This document shows, in pieces, positions 1 to 8,479 of a stretch of 64,000 nucleotides of DNA. A model generated the notes under the pieces. The model made no database searches, had not been told where the DNA came from, and saw nothing but the letters and a program-made list of their open reading frames with translations. The stretch spans positions 65,385,277 through 65,449,276 of the forward strand of contig NC_087066.1 of NCBI RefSeq assembly GCF_963678635.1. The letters are read 5' to 3'. The stretch is from Symsagittifera roscoffensis. Its lineage: Eukaryota; Xenacoelomorpha; Acoela; Convolutidae. The first letter of the stretch is position 1, and the number at the start of each line of letters is the position of its first letter. The position numbers and the translations under genes were made by a program.

Positions 1-1
1 A

Positions 2-1309
2 CATCAAAACTGGATACATCGACGCACAGCGTTGATACAAACAACTTTAGACGGCGCAGCCCAAAAATGGTTTTCAGTATTGCCTATAGAAATAAAATCA
101 AATTGGAAAAGGTTTACACAAGAATTTTCAAAAATGTTTGACTCCGAAAGAAACAAAAAACAACAAAGAGTTTTATGTAACGAAATTCGCAGATTACCAA
201 ATGAAACCATCAAGCAATTAGCGGTACGAATCGAAACACTAGTTCGAAAAGCATATTCATTAAATACACACGACTATAAAAACACAAAGATGACAGAAAT
301 CTTAATGATGACCTTAACACCACAATTAAGGAAAATAGCAATAAAAAAGAGAGCATCCCATCCTTCTTCAATTCGAGAACCCGATTTAGATTTTCGAAAA
401 CTAGTAGACAAACTAGAACAAGCAGAAATCACAATGAAACTCGAAGAAACAGAAAATCTGAAATTACAATATGTTAACCGAATCGAAACAAATACCACAA
501 GTATCAACAACATACAGGAATCAGATACAGACCTCGTTGAAAAAATCACTGAAATACTCAATATTTACGAAAAACACCCAAACTTTAAAGGCAAACCATC
601 TTTCAAAAAATGGTGTAATTATTGCCGACGATACGGACATAGTATTTCTGAATGTAGACAAAAACAGCAAGACAATCAAAATAAACCTCAAAAATATAAA
701 GAACCAAATAAATCATTCTATCAATACATGAAAAAAGATCAAAATCTACCGAACAAACTGTGTACAGCAACAACAGTTCAGGAAAACCACTCCCGAACAA
801 TACAAATTATACAAGAAATCAATCACCATATAACTCAAGTTATAGAGGAAGATCACCAGAACGAAGAAATACGCAAAATTCATCACAAAATCACTACAAT
901 AGACCAAATAGTCGAAATAACTACTCCAGATCAAATTCAAATACAACACGATTTGTTTCTAGATCTAATTCCCAATCAAGAAATAATTACTATCCAAACA
1001 ATCAATCACGAAATTCATCATACAATAGGAATAGAAACTACTCCAATAATCGGAATAGAAGTTATTCAAACAACCGAAACCAGAATTACCCAAACAATCG
1101 ATCAAGGAATAACTCATATAATAGATCGAACTATAACAGACCAAACAATAATTACCAAAATAGATCACGAAATAATTCACAAAATCGACATTCAAGTTAT
1201 AATAATCGTTATAGAAATTATTCCCAATCACCACACAGGAATAATAACCATTATAATAATTCTAATAATCGCCATAGAAGTAGTACACCTAAACATCAAA
1301 GGAATATAA
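2..1309 (+). CDS. gag: Gag (partial, C-terminal part with CCHC zinc knuckle)
   Basis: Structural capsid/nucleocapsid polyprotein of the retrotransposon, binding and packaging its RNA. The frame is open to the left window edge, so the N-terminus is missing. The first ~110 residues have the pattern of the retrotransposon gag domain (an LDGAAQKW start, a helical SNWKRFTQEFSKMF segment). A zinc knuckle of the form CX2CX4HX4C sits at nt 614-655, residues 195-208 counted from nt 32. After about nt 730 the gag frame becomes low-complexity and rich in I, T, H and Q, while the -1 frame reads an N/R/S/Y-rich tail, so the genuine gag stop is uncertain and much of 760-1309 in this frame may be only fortuitously open. 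Pol follows in the -1 frame. Confidence 0.85.
   Translation, partial: HQNWIHRRTALIQTTLDGAAQKWFSVLPIEIKSNWKRFTQEFSKMFDSERNKKQQRVLCNEIRRLPNETIKQLAVRIETLVRKAYSLNTHDYKNTKMTEILMMTLTPQLRKIAIKKRASHPSSIREPDLDFRKLVDKLEQAEITMKLEETENLKLQYVNRIETNTTSINNIQESDTDLVEKITEILNIYEKHPNFKGKPSFKKWCNYCRRYGHSISECRQKQQDNQNKPQKYKEPNKSFYQYMKKDQNLPNKLCTATTVQENHSRTIQIIQEINHHITQVIEEDHQNEEIRKIHHKITTIDQIVEITTPDQIQIQHDLFLDLIPNQEIITIQTINHEIHHTIGIETTPIIGIEVIQTTETRITQTIDQGITHIIDRTITDQTIITKIDHEIIHKIDIQVIIIVIEIIPNHHTGIITIIIILIIAIEVVHLNIKGI
712..760 (+). other. Candidate -1 frameshift window between gag and pol
   Basis: The pol frame is closed by TAA at 709-711 and open afterwards, so a gag-pol switch must occur at or after 712. 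Within this window lies an A6G run at 731-737, read in the gag frame as ATG AAA AAA GAT. A -1 slip there would enter pol just after the zinc knuckle. It is not a textbook X-XXY-YYZ heptamer, so a natural or sequencing one-base indel in the A run is an equal alternative. Confidence 0.4.
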
Positions 1310-4300
1310 ATCAAGTACAATCAAATCCAGAAACAACATCAGACCCTCCAGGTATTGACGACACAGTAAATGATACGTTACAACTTAATCAAATAAACTG
1401 TGAATCATCAGACTCAGAAAGTGAAACAGAAAACACTATCTCCATCAATATGATAGCAGTCGAAAATGACTATGAACCTATTATATATAAACAACCATTT
1501 TCATCACACATATATGAAAATCAATCAGAACTCCTTCACAATTACTATATTGAACCCATACATTCCACACCGACGACGCAAAAAACTAATGAAATTAACA
1601 CTACAAATCAACCCAATGAGAATGACAAAACAAAATGCTTGAATACAAATCACATCTATCAAAACATACAAAAAGAACAACCCAAAGAAAAAATTTGGAC
1701 AATACCATTTCTTTTAGAAAGTCCAAGAAGCAAAGAATTTCAACCACCAGATCTTGAAATTGATTTTCTAATTGATTCAGGAGCAGAATCAAATATAATA
1801 AACATTCCCACATGGAATGAAATAAAAACCTTACACCCAAAGCTAACACCTCTTGAAACCTCCAGTAAACTAGCAACAGCACAAGGATCAACATTGGTAA
1901 ACTATGGAAAAATTCAATCATTTCTTCTCCCCACAAGAACAATGGAGCAAAACAAAATTTTAACCAAACCATTTAAACAAATATTCCACATCACTGATAT
2001 TAAACACAATATCATTGGAATACCATTTATCTCCAAATATATACCAACAATCAACATCTTGAATAGTAAAATATTAATCAAAGATAAATATACAAAAACA
2101 AAAGACACATCCCTAACATTTTTTCAAAGATTAAATAAACAACCACCATTCTTTTCAAAATTTTATCCAATATATAACCAACAAAGAAAACACCTGAAAC
2201 CACTATCAGGAAATATCTATAATTTTTCAATCAAACAAGTTCACCAATATGATAAAAAACAAAACAAACAAAAATTTTATATGTCAGATTTTGAATTCAA
2301 ACCTATTCATAAGTTTTTCAAAATCACAATCTCATCAATAAAATATTTGAAAAACTCGAATTCAGATATTATTTCTCTACATGTATACAACAATACACCC
2401 TATCAAGTAACACTACCTTTAGGACTTTTAGGCTATTGCGAAACCAACGCTACAATATCACCGATACACGAAAAAGCGTATCGCGTAAATAATATACTCC
2501 AATTACTAGATATTTGTCAATCCACAATTCTTTATGAAGAATTATCCATAAATAATATAATAAGTAACGAAAAAAGAAATACGGATTATTTCACAAAAAC
2601 CCCATATTTCAAACCGACATTCAACATAAATAACTACACAGAGAATCAACAGAAATTTTTAACAATGTTTAATTTCCAACATTCACAAATAACACAAGAC
2701 GAATTTGAAAAATTAGCCAGACAGCTAATTAAATATTCATCAGTCTATGCAACATCCAAATTTGATGTTGGCAAAATCAGCTCATCACTACATCTCCCAT
2801 TAAAACCAGACGCAGTTTTCAAAAAACAAAGAGCAAGTAAAGTACCAATTCATTTACACGATAAAGTGAACAGATTACTTGATATTTTAGAACAATACAA
2901 TATAATCTCACCAGTAAATAAAGAAGAACAACCAAAAGGTAACACATTTATCAACCCTGTTATCATTCTAGCTAAAGGAGAATCATTAAAAATCGTTCTC
3001 GACGCTAGATACCTCAACTCACTCATAGATGAATCAAAGTGTAATTGGCCTATTGAACCAATACAAGTTATTTTAACAAAAATAAACGGAAAATACTTTA
3101 CAACCGCAGATATGAATAGTGCATACAATCAAATGCCATTAGATGAACAATCGCGACGTTTAACACAATTTGTTATTGGAAACCAACAGTATGAATTCAA
3201 CCGCTTATTCTATGGAATATCCATAGGACCAGCAGCATTTTCAGCTTTTATGAGCAAAATTTTTCGACCACTAATACTCAAGAAAAACGCAATCACCTAT
3301 TTAGACGATGTTTTTATGCAATCACAGACTAAAGAAGAAATGTTCAATGTTTTAGAACAATATCACCAAATACTTCAGAACGAAAATCTGAAGGCCGCCT
3401 CCGATAAGTCACACTTCTTTTTGACAAGAGTAAAATTCTTAGGACATAATATAGAAAGAAAAACAATCACCCCATTAAAATCACGCATTGATGCTATTCA
3501 AAAACTTCAACCACCAACAAACAAAAAGAAAATCCAAGAATTCCTTGGAATGTTGAATTTTTTAAGTAAATATGTCTATAAAATGCAATTATACCTAAGA
3601 CCATTTTATAATATACTTAGACAACAAAATAATTTTGAATGGAACACAGAACATCAAGCACGATTTGAAGAAATTAAAAAACTTCTAACTGAACAAATTT
3701 CAAACACAATTCCAGATTTAAATCAACCATTTTATGCAATGTGCGATGCTTCGAACTTTGGCATCGGCGCAGCATTATTACAATCACATAATGGTACAAA
3801 TAAAATGAACCTCATATCAGCAAATTCTCGATTATTCACTCAAGCAGAGCTACGACTCTCAACTCTAATGAGAGAATGTACAGCCATAATATATACACTA
3901 ACAGAATATGAATTTCTGATACTTGGATCAAAACATCCCACAGTTCTATTCACAGACCATAAACCAATCATCTTTCTTTTTACACAAAAGTCTAATCCAA
4001 ACCACCGAGTTTATAGATTTCAATTAATTTTAATGAAATTCCCAAACTTACATATAGTTTGGACCGCAGGAAAAAATCTTGCATTACCAGACACATTAAG
4101 TCGAAATACACCACCTCAATTACTTACACGTAAAACCACAGTTGAAATACCCAAAAATATAAAATTCTACCTTGCAAAAAACGAAACATCACCCCGACTA
4201 GAATGCAAATATGCAGTAAAAACTGACGTTGAACAATCACAGATAAACAATCTACAACACTTCCCACTTTATTTAGATTGCCAAAATAATCACTATGAAG

Positions 4301-6330
4301 TTGATCTACTTGGAACATCAACTTTTAAACCAATCCCATATTCACAATGGATAAAAAATAACACCCAACAAAAAAGAGTAAAACAACGCTCGCATAAAAA
4401 AGACCTTTTTCCACTAATTGAAAAAGAAAACCTAACTGATAAAATAAATTTATCAGGACCACAAACAAACGATTCAAAATACACAATAAATCAAGTTTTT
4501 GATCTCCATGACCCACTTGATACAATACCCTTATCTAAATTAGAAATTGAAAACATATTTCTCCCCCCAACAGAAACAATTACAATTTCAACATTGAAAC
4601 AATACCAAAATCTTGACCCAGTAATTAGACAACTAAAATCATGGCACAAATATAAAACTAAACCCGTCAAGGCAGATACAACTATTTTAGGAAATAAAAC
4701 ACTCCTCCGATATTTTCGAAAATTCAATAATACAACAATTAACGAAAACACAGACCTTCTAGAATACAAATTAAATGAATCTACAGTTCCCTGTCTCCCT
4801 CTAAGTATGATTCTCATAGCTTTTAATATTTCACATACACAAAATATTAAAGGACACTCTGGATCAGAGAAAACGTATTCAAATTTTATACAAAACTTTT
4901 ATTTCCCAAATGCACCAATTTGGATAAAAGTACTATGCAATGACTGTATAGTATGTCAACTAAATAAACCTTACCCAAATCAAAAACAAATAGCACAGAA
5001 ACAAGATTTTAAAGGACAAAGTTTGTACTTTAACCATCGTATCTCATTTGATACTAAAGGACCAATTTCACCCTCATCAGAAGGAAACTCCTACATCATG
5101 GTAATTGTTGACGCATTTACACATTATGTAGCACTTAACCCAGTACCACATTGTAACGCTTATTACGCTTACACAACACTCTATGAACACTGGATAGCCA
5201 AATTCGGACTACCAGAAATTTTAGTTACAGACAACGGTACAGAATTCATAAATAATGAAATCATTACACTCTGTCATTTATATAACATTAAACACAAACC
5301 ACGTACATCTCACGCACCTTGGACAAACGGCTTAGTCGAAGGTATGAACCGTTCATTACAAGAATATCTCAGATGTATCATCAATGGAAATGATACAAGA
5401 TACACCGAATGGTCAGCAGATGTAAAATTATTTCCCTTAGCATATAATTCACAAATTACGACAACTCTAGGAATGTCACCATATGAAATGGTTTTTAACC
5501 AAAAGCCACGCAAACCAATAATGTTTACAGCAAACTCTCATAAAAACGCACAAGGTTATTGTCAACCAAATAAAGACTCAATCTGTTATAACCTACCTTT
5601 ACATACACACGATGAAGATCATTTTCATCACCCAGAAATTCTTAAACTAGCCTCCGGTACACACACCGAATGGATTTTAAACAGAGATAAAAAACACAAT
5701 GAAATTTACCAAAAAGTAACAAAAAAGTTGTTACAAAGACAAAACATTAATGAACAAATAAATTCACGCTTTACACCAGCCTCCGATTTAAAAATTGGAA
5801 CATTTGTTTTAATACCTAATTTTAACACTCAAAAAGGAATCTCTAAAAAATTACAACCCCTTCGTAAAGGACCATACCAAATAATTGCAAAACCCACTGA
5901 TGTCACATATAAAATCACCGACTCAGACAAAAAAGAAATCGTTCAACACCGAAATAACCTATTACCTTATTATCCAAAAGAATACGCACTCCGCGAACTA
6001 ACTCAATTATATTCTTTTACAGGTTTACAAGTTATTCAAAATGACCCACATACGGAAAATACAACAAAGGAACAAAAAGATTTTCACCTCAAAAACCAAA
6101 TAACAAAATCAACCACCACAAAAAACAATACAGAAAATCTAGATCAAAATATATCTCAAAAAGAAAGAAAAATTAGAAAAATGACAGAACAAATAATACC
6201 CCAAGAACAAGTCGACAAATCAGAACATAGAGAGTCTTCACGACTTAGAAACCAACCACGTAAAAATTATAAATTATTCATCCCACAATCTAAAATATTA
6301 AAGAAAGTCGAATTTCAAAAACAACTTTAA
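712..6330 (+). CDS. pol: Pol polyprotein: protease, reverse transcriptase, RNase H, integrase
   Basis: Makes and integrates the cDNA copy. Residues are counted from nt 760. Residues 1-200 are an N/R/S/Y-rich basic tail that probably belongs to the nucleocapsid. The aspartic protease motif DSGA is at residues 339-342 (nt 1774-1785). RT carries the YLDD catalytic box at nt 3298-3309. RNase H shows CDAS with Asp at nt 3745 and TDHKP near nt 3955. Integrase has zinc ligands His 4834, His 4855, Cys 4945 and Cys 4954, then a D,D(35)E triad with Asp at 5050, Asp at 5230 and Glu at 5338 (35 residues between the last two). A GPY/F-like module, RKGPYQII, follows near 5860. All key residues are present and no stop interrupts 1,873 codons. 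The start is set by the preceding stop, because entry is probably by frameshifting. Confidence 0.93.
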   Translation: MILSIHEKRSKSTEQTVYSNNSSGKPLPNNTNYTRNQSPYNSSYRGRSPERRNTQNSSQNHYNRPNSRNNYSRSNSNTTRFVSRSNSQSRNNYYPNNQSRNSSYNRNRNYSNNRNRSYSNNRNQNYPNNRSRNNSYNRSNYNRPNNNYQNRSRNNSQNRHSSYNNRYRNYSQSPHRNNNHYNNSNNRHRSSTPKHQRNINQVQSNPETTSDPPGIDDTVNDTLQLNQINCESSDSESETENTISINMIAVENDYEPIIYKQPFSSHIYENQSELLHNYYIEPIHSTPTTQKTNEINTTNQPNENDKTKCLNTNHIYQNIQKEQPKEKIWTIPFLLESPRSKEFQPPDLEIDFLIDSGAESNIINIPTWNEIKTLHPKLTPLETSSKLATAQGSTLVNYGKIQSFLLPTRTMEQNKILTKPFKQIFHITDIKHNIIGIPFISKYIPTINILNSKILIKDKYTKTKDTSLTFFQRLNKQPPFFSKFYPIYNQQRKHLKPLSGNIYNFSIKQVHQYDKKQNKQKFYMSDFEFKPIHKFFKITISSIKYLKNSNSDIISLHVYNNTPYQVTLPLGLLGYCETNATISPIHEKAYRVNNILQLLDICQSTILYEELSINNIISNEKRNTDYFTKTPYFKPTFNINNYTENQQKFLTMFNFQHSQITQDEFEKLARQLIKYSSVYATSKFDVGKISSSLHLPLKPDAVFKKQRASKVPIHLHDKVNRLLDILEQYNIISPVNKEEQPKGNTFINPVIILAKGESLKIVLDARYLNSLIDESKCNWPIEPIQVILTKINGKYFTTADMNSAYNQMPLDEQSRRLTQFVIGNQQYEFNRLFYGISIGPAAFSAFMSKIFRPLILKKNAITYLDDVFMQSQTKEEMFNVLEQYHQILQNENLKAASDKSHFFLTRVKFLGHNIERKTITPLKSRIDAIQKLQPPTNKKKIQEFLGMLNFLSKYVYKMQLYLRPFYNILRQQNNFEWNTEHQARFEEIKKLLTEQISNTIPDLNQPFYAMCDASNFGIGAALLQSHNGTNKMNLISANSRLFTQAELRLSTLMRECTAIIYTLTEYEFLILGSKHPTVLFTDHKPIIFLFTQKSNPNHRVYRFQLILMKFPNLHIVWTAGKNLALPDTLSRNTPPQLLTRKTTVEIPKNIKFYLAKNETSPRLECKYAVKTDVEQSQINNLQHFPLYLDCQNNHYEVDLLGTSTFKPIPYSQWIKNNTQQKRVKQRSHKKDLFPLIEKENLTDKINLSGPQTNDSKYTINQVFDLHDPLDTIPLSKLEIENIFLPPTETITISTLKQYQNLDPVIRQLKSWHKYKTKPVKADTTILGNKTLLRYFRKFNNTTINENTDLLEYKLNESTVPCLPLSMILIAFNISHTQNIKGHSGSEKTYSNFIQNFYFPNAPIWIKVLCNDCIVCQLNKPYPNQKQIAQKQDFKGQSLYFNHRISFDTKGPISPSSEGNSYIMVIVDAFTHYVALNPVPHCNAYYAYTTLYEHWIAKFGLPEILVTDNGTEFINNEIITLCHLYNIKHKPRTSHAPWTNGLVEGMNRSLQEYLRCIINGNDTRYTEWSADVKLFPLAYNSQITTTLGMSPYEMVFNQKPRKPIMFTANSHKNAQGYCQPNKDSICYNLPLHTHDEDHFHHPEILKLASGTHTEWILNRDKKHNEIYQKVTKKLLQRQNINEQINSRFTPASDLKIGTFVLIPNFNTQKGISKKLQPLRKGPYQIIAKPTDVTYKITDSDKKEIVQHRNNLLPYYPKEYALRELTQLYSFTGLQVIQNDPHTENTTKEQKDFHLKNQITKSTTTKNNTENLDQNISQKERKIRKMTEQIIPQEQVDKSEHRESSRLRNQPRKNYKLFIPQSKILKKVEFQKQL

Positions 6331-6923
6331 TTTTGCATTTCACAATCTTAGACCTTTGAAACATTTTACACTTTCATTTTTCAAAATAACATGCTGACAA
6401 ACACGCAGCGATTCTAGTTCAAAATTAGCCAATAGGATTCATCCAATCCGTCACCTTCTCTAACTCTAACACAAACCAACTAGACGAATGATATTAAACT
6501 CCAGGCATATCTATAACTATAACTTTACGACCTCCAGGTCAAAAATAAGCAAACCACTCCAACTTGACAACTAAAATAAATAACACCATAATATCATAAC
6601 CCTCCCTTATCTAATAAACCAAAGATCAACAATATTTCCCCAACTCAGCCCTCAAATACCCCCCAAACAAATATGTTAAATTAGCCTAAAGTAAAAGAAC
6701 GACCATTTTAATTAGCCTAAAGTATAAAAATCTCAAAAATACCCCAGATCATTTGACAAATAAAAATAAAGACAAAGAAGACCTCCCGATCACCATAAAA
6801 ATTGCCCCCAACAATTTTTCACAAAACTCAACCCACTTGTCAAAAAACCAATAAATAATCCGACCACACTTGAAAATTGCCCCAAACAACAAAAAAATAT
6901 TCGATCAAGAAGTCATTTCTTAA
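6331..6923 (+). other. Non-coding spacer inside the retrotransposon
   Basis: No ORF of useful length. The strand is A/C-rich. It contains a direct repeat, AATTAGCCTAAAGTA, near 6,675 and 6,712. AAAATTGCCCC-type motifs occur from about 6,798, with a further copy near 6,871. It may hold subgenomic RNA signals for the downstream ORFs (a splice acceptor would be expected), but none is certain. Confidence 0.4.
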
Positions 6924-7154
6924 ATGCTCTTCTATCAAACAGTCACAAAAATTATCACAAACCTCAAACAATTTTTTACGATACTTGAAACTTTCATAAT
7001 ATTTCTTTTTGATATCCTTGAATCTTTTCTAATAATCTTTATCATTTTTTGTAATATTTTTTTAATTTTCTACACTATATTCGAAATATTTCTCCAACTT
7101 TCAAAAACCCTTGATTATATCCACAGGTACGATTCATACAACTTGTCTAAATGA
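6924..7154 (+). CDS. Small hydrophobic membrane protein, unknown
   Basis: Begins with ATG and encodes 76 residues, nearly all hydrophobic (long runs of I, L and F between residues 16 and 58), predicting two or so membrane helices followed by a short polar tail. I do not recognise the family. The stop overlaps the next ORF's start as ATGA at 7151-7154, which argues the pair is a real translational unit rather than chance. By position, between pol and env, it could be a small viroporin-like or accessory protein; that is only inference. T-rich composition makes hydrophobic ORFs easy to get by chance, so certainty is modest. Confidence 0.4.
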   Translation: MLFYQTVTKIITNLKQFFTILETFIIFLFDILESFLIIFIIFCNIFLIFYTIFEIFLQLSKTLDYIHRYDSYNLSK

Positions 7155-7339
7155 TACGAACTATTTTCAGTAGAACTGATATTTTTCTACTATTTGTAAT
7201 TTTCATAACATTTTTATCATCCCTCATTTTGACCATATGCAAATGTATAAAGAAAGCAATCCTCACATTTGCCCTAGCAACAATCCTTCTAATCCTTTTT
7301 TTAGAAGAATATTATAATAAACATAAACTTTTTCACTAA
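7151..7339 (+). CDS. Small two-helix membrane protein, unknown
   Basis: ATG start inside the stop of the preceding ORF (ATGA). Encodes 62 residues: a short basic N-terminus, a hydrophobic helix at about residues 11-30, a cytosolic-looking turn CKCIKK at about 31-36, a second helix at about 37-51 and a charged end EEYYNKHK. The hairpin layout with a positively charged loop looks like a genuine double-spanning membrane protein. No family recognised. The following ORF is in the same frame after stops at 7337 and 7349. Confidence 0.42.
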   Translation: MIRTIFSRTDIFLLFVIFITFLSSLILTICKCIKKAILTFALATILLILFLEEYYNKHKLFH

Positions 7340-7351
7340 AATAATAAATAA

Positions 7352-8479
7352 AAAAGCTATCAAAAATTGCTACCCAACAATCACAGTCAGTCTTCACCGA
7401 CATCATCCCAAGAAAACCCGACACCACTTTCAACTACCCAAAACCCCCAAACATCTACACGAATTTCTTTTCAAGATAACCCATATACCTTTGAAGAACG
7501 ACACGCTCGCTTATCAGAACCACTAGAACCAGTTCAACGACAAGCACCTCTAAGCGAACCAACATATAACTTATACCCAACACTACCACAAGAATTAAGT
7601 AGAATAAGAAATCCTAGTCAAAACCAAAATACAGTCGAAATAAATAGACAAATTATACATCCTCGACGAAACAGAAATTTTCAAACTCCCCGAGTTCATT
7701 TTGATATACCTCAATCCCCATCACAAAACACTCCAGAAAACCCCATTGGTATATTACCAGAAACCCCTACGCTTCTTTCACAACGTAGCACTTCAAGCCT
7801 ACCATCAGATTACTTAGGTTCAACACCAACATCTGAACAAATACGTGAAAATCCCTTTAACCCCCCAAACCAAGCATCACGACTACCATATTGGACAACA
7901 CATTCATTCACACAAGGAGAACTAAATTTAGTAAATGATCCAATAGATATTTCTACGGATACAACAACATCCTCATCACTACCAGAAACATTATCACTAC
8001 CATCAACACCATCAATAAGCCAGATTTCACCACCACCTTTTAACTTAAATTTCCCAAATAACCTCGACGCTAGATATCGAGAACAATCATCAACAAATAT
8101 TCCTTTAAGACTAGACTGGAATACATTCACAGCACCTCCACCATTATTTGGACAACACCTAGAAAGTAACCGACTCCACAATTGGGCACTAAATAGACTA
8201 CAATATAGACAAGACATTCACGAAGACATTCGTGCTCATAACATCCAAATACTCCAACAGAATAGTCTACAATTAAAATTTGAAATCACGGTTAAATTAA
8301 ACAACATTACTCAACATCCCTACCCATTAAATCCACCAAATATAACAGCTCAATCCCTACCACCACCATTTATAACAACTGAAGTAATATACAAATACGA
8401 CAGATATACCAAAAATACAATTGGTTACATCACATTTTACAACCCATACTCAGGATTGTCATACACATGTATATTCTAA
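7352..8479 (+). CDS. P/S/T/N-rich ORF without any methionine, unknown function
   Basis: Open for about 375 codons after the TAA at 7349-7351, yet no ATG codon occurs in the whole frame, so translation must begin at a non-AUG codon, through a spliced leader exon, or by reinitiation after the small ORF ending at 7339. Candidate acceptor-like AGs lie shortly after the start of the frame. Residues 1-240 are low-complexity Pro/Ser/Thr/Asn-rich and probably disordered; the last ~110 are more ordered, with LRLDWNTFTAPPP and a hydrophobic patterned C-terminus ending SGLSYTCIF. The 13-nt overlap with the envelope-like ORF (8467-8479) places that ORF in the -1 frame. I do not recognise it; a matrix-like or phosphoprotein-like accessory role would be a guess. 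Confidence 0.5.
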   Translation, partial: KSYQKLLPNNHSQSSPTSSQENPTPLSTTQNPQTSTRISFQDNPYTFEERHARLSEPLEPVQRQAPLSEPTYNLYPTLPQELSRIRNPSQNQNTVEINRQIIHPRRNRNFQTPRVHFDIPQSPSQNTPENPIGILPETPTLLSQRSTSSLPSDYLGSTPTSEQIRENPFNPPNQASRLPYWTTHSFTQGELNLVNDPIDISTDTTTSSSLPETLSLPSTPSISQISPPPFNLNFPNNLDARYREQSSTNIPLRLDWNTFTAPPPLFGQHLESNRLHNWALNRLQYRQDIHEDIRAHNIQILQQNSLQLKFEITVKLNNITQHPYPLNPPNITAQSLPPPFITTEVIYKYDRYTKNTIGYITFYNPYSGLSYTCIF

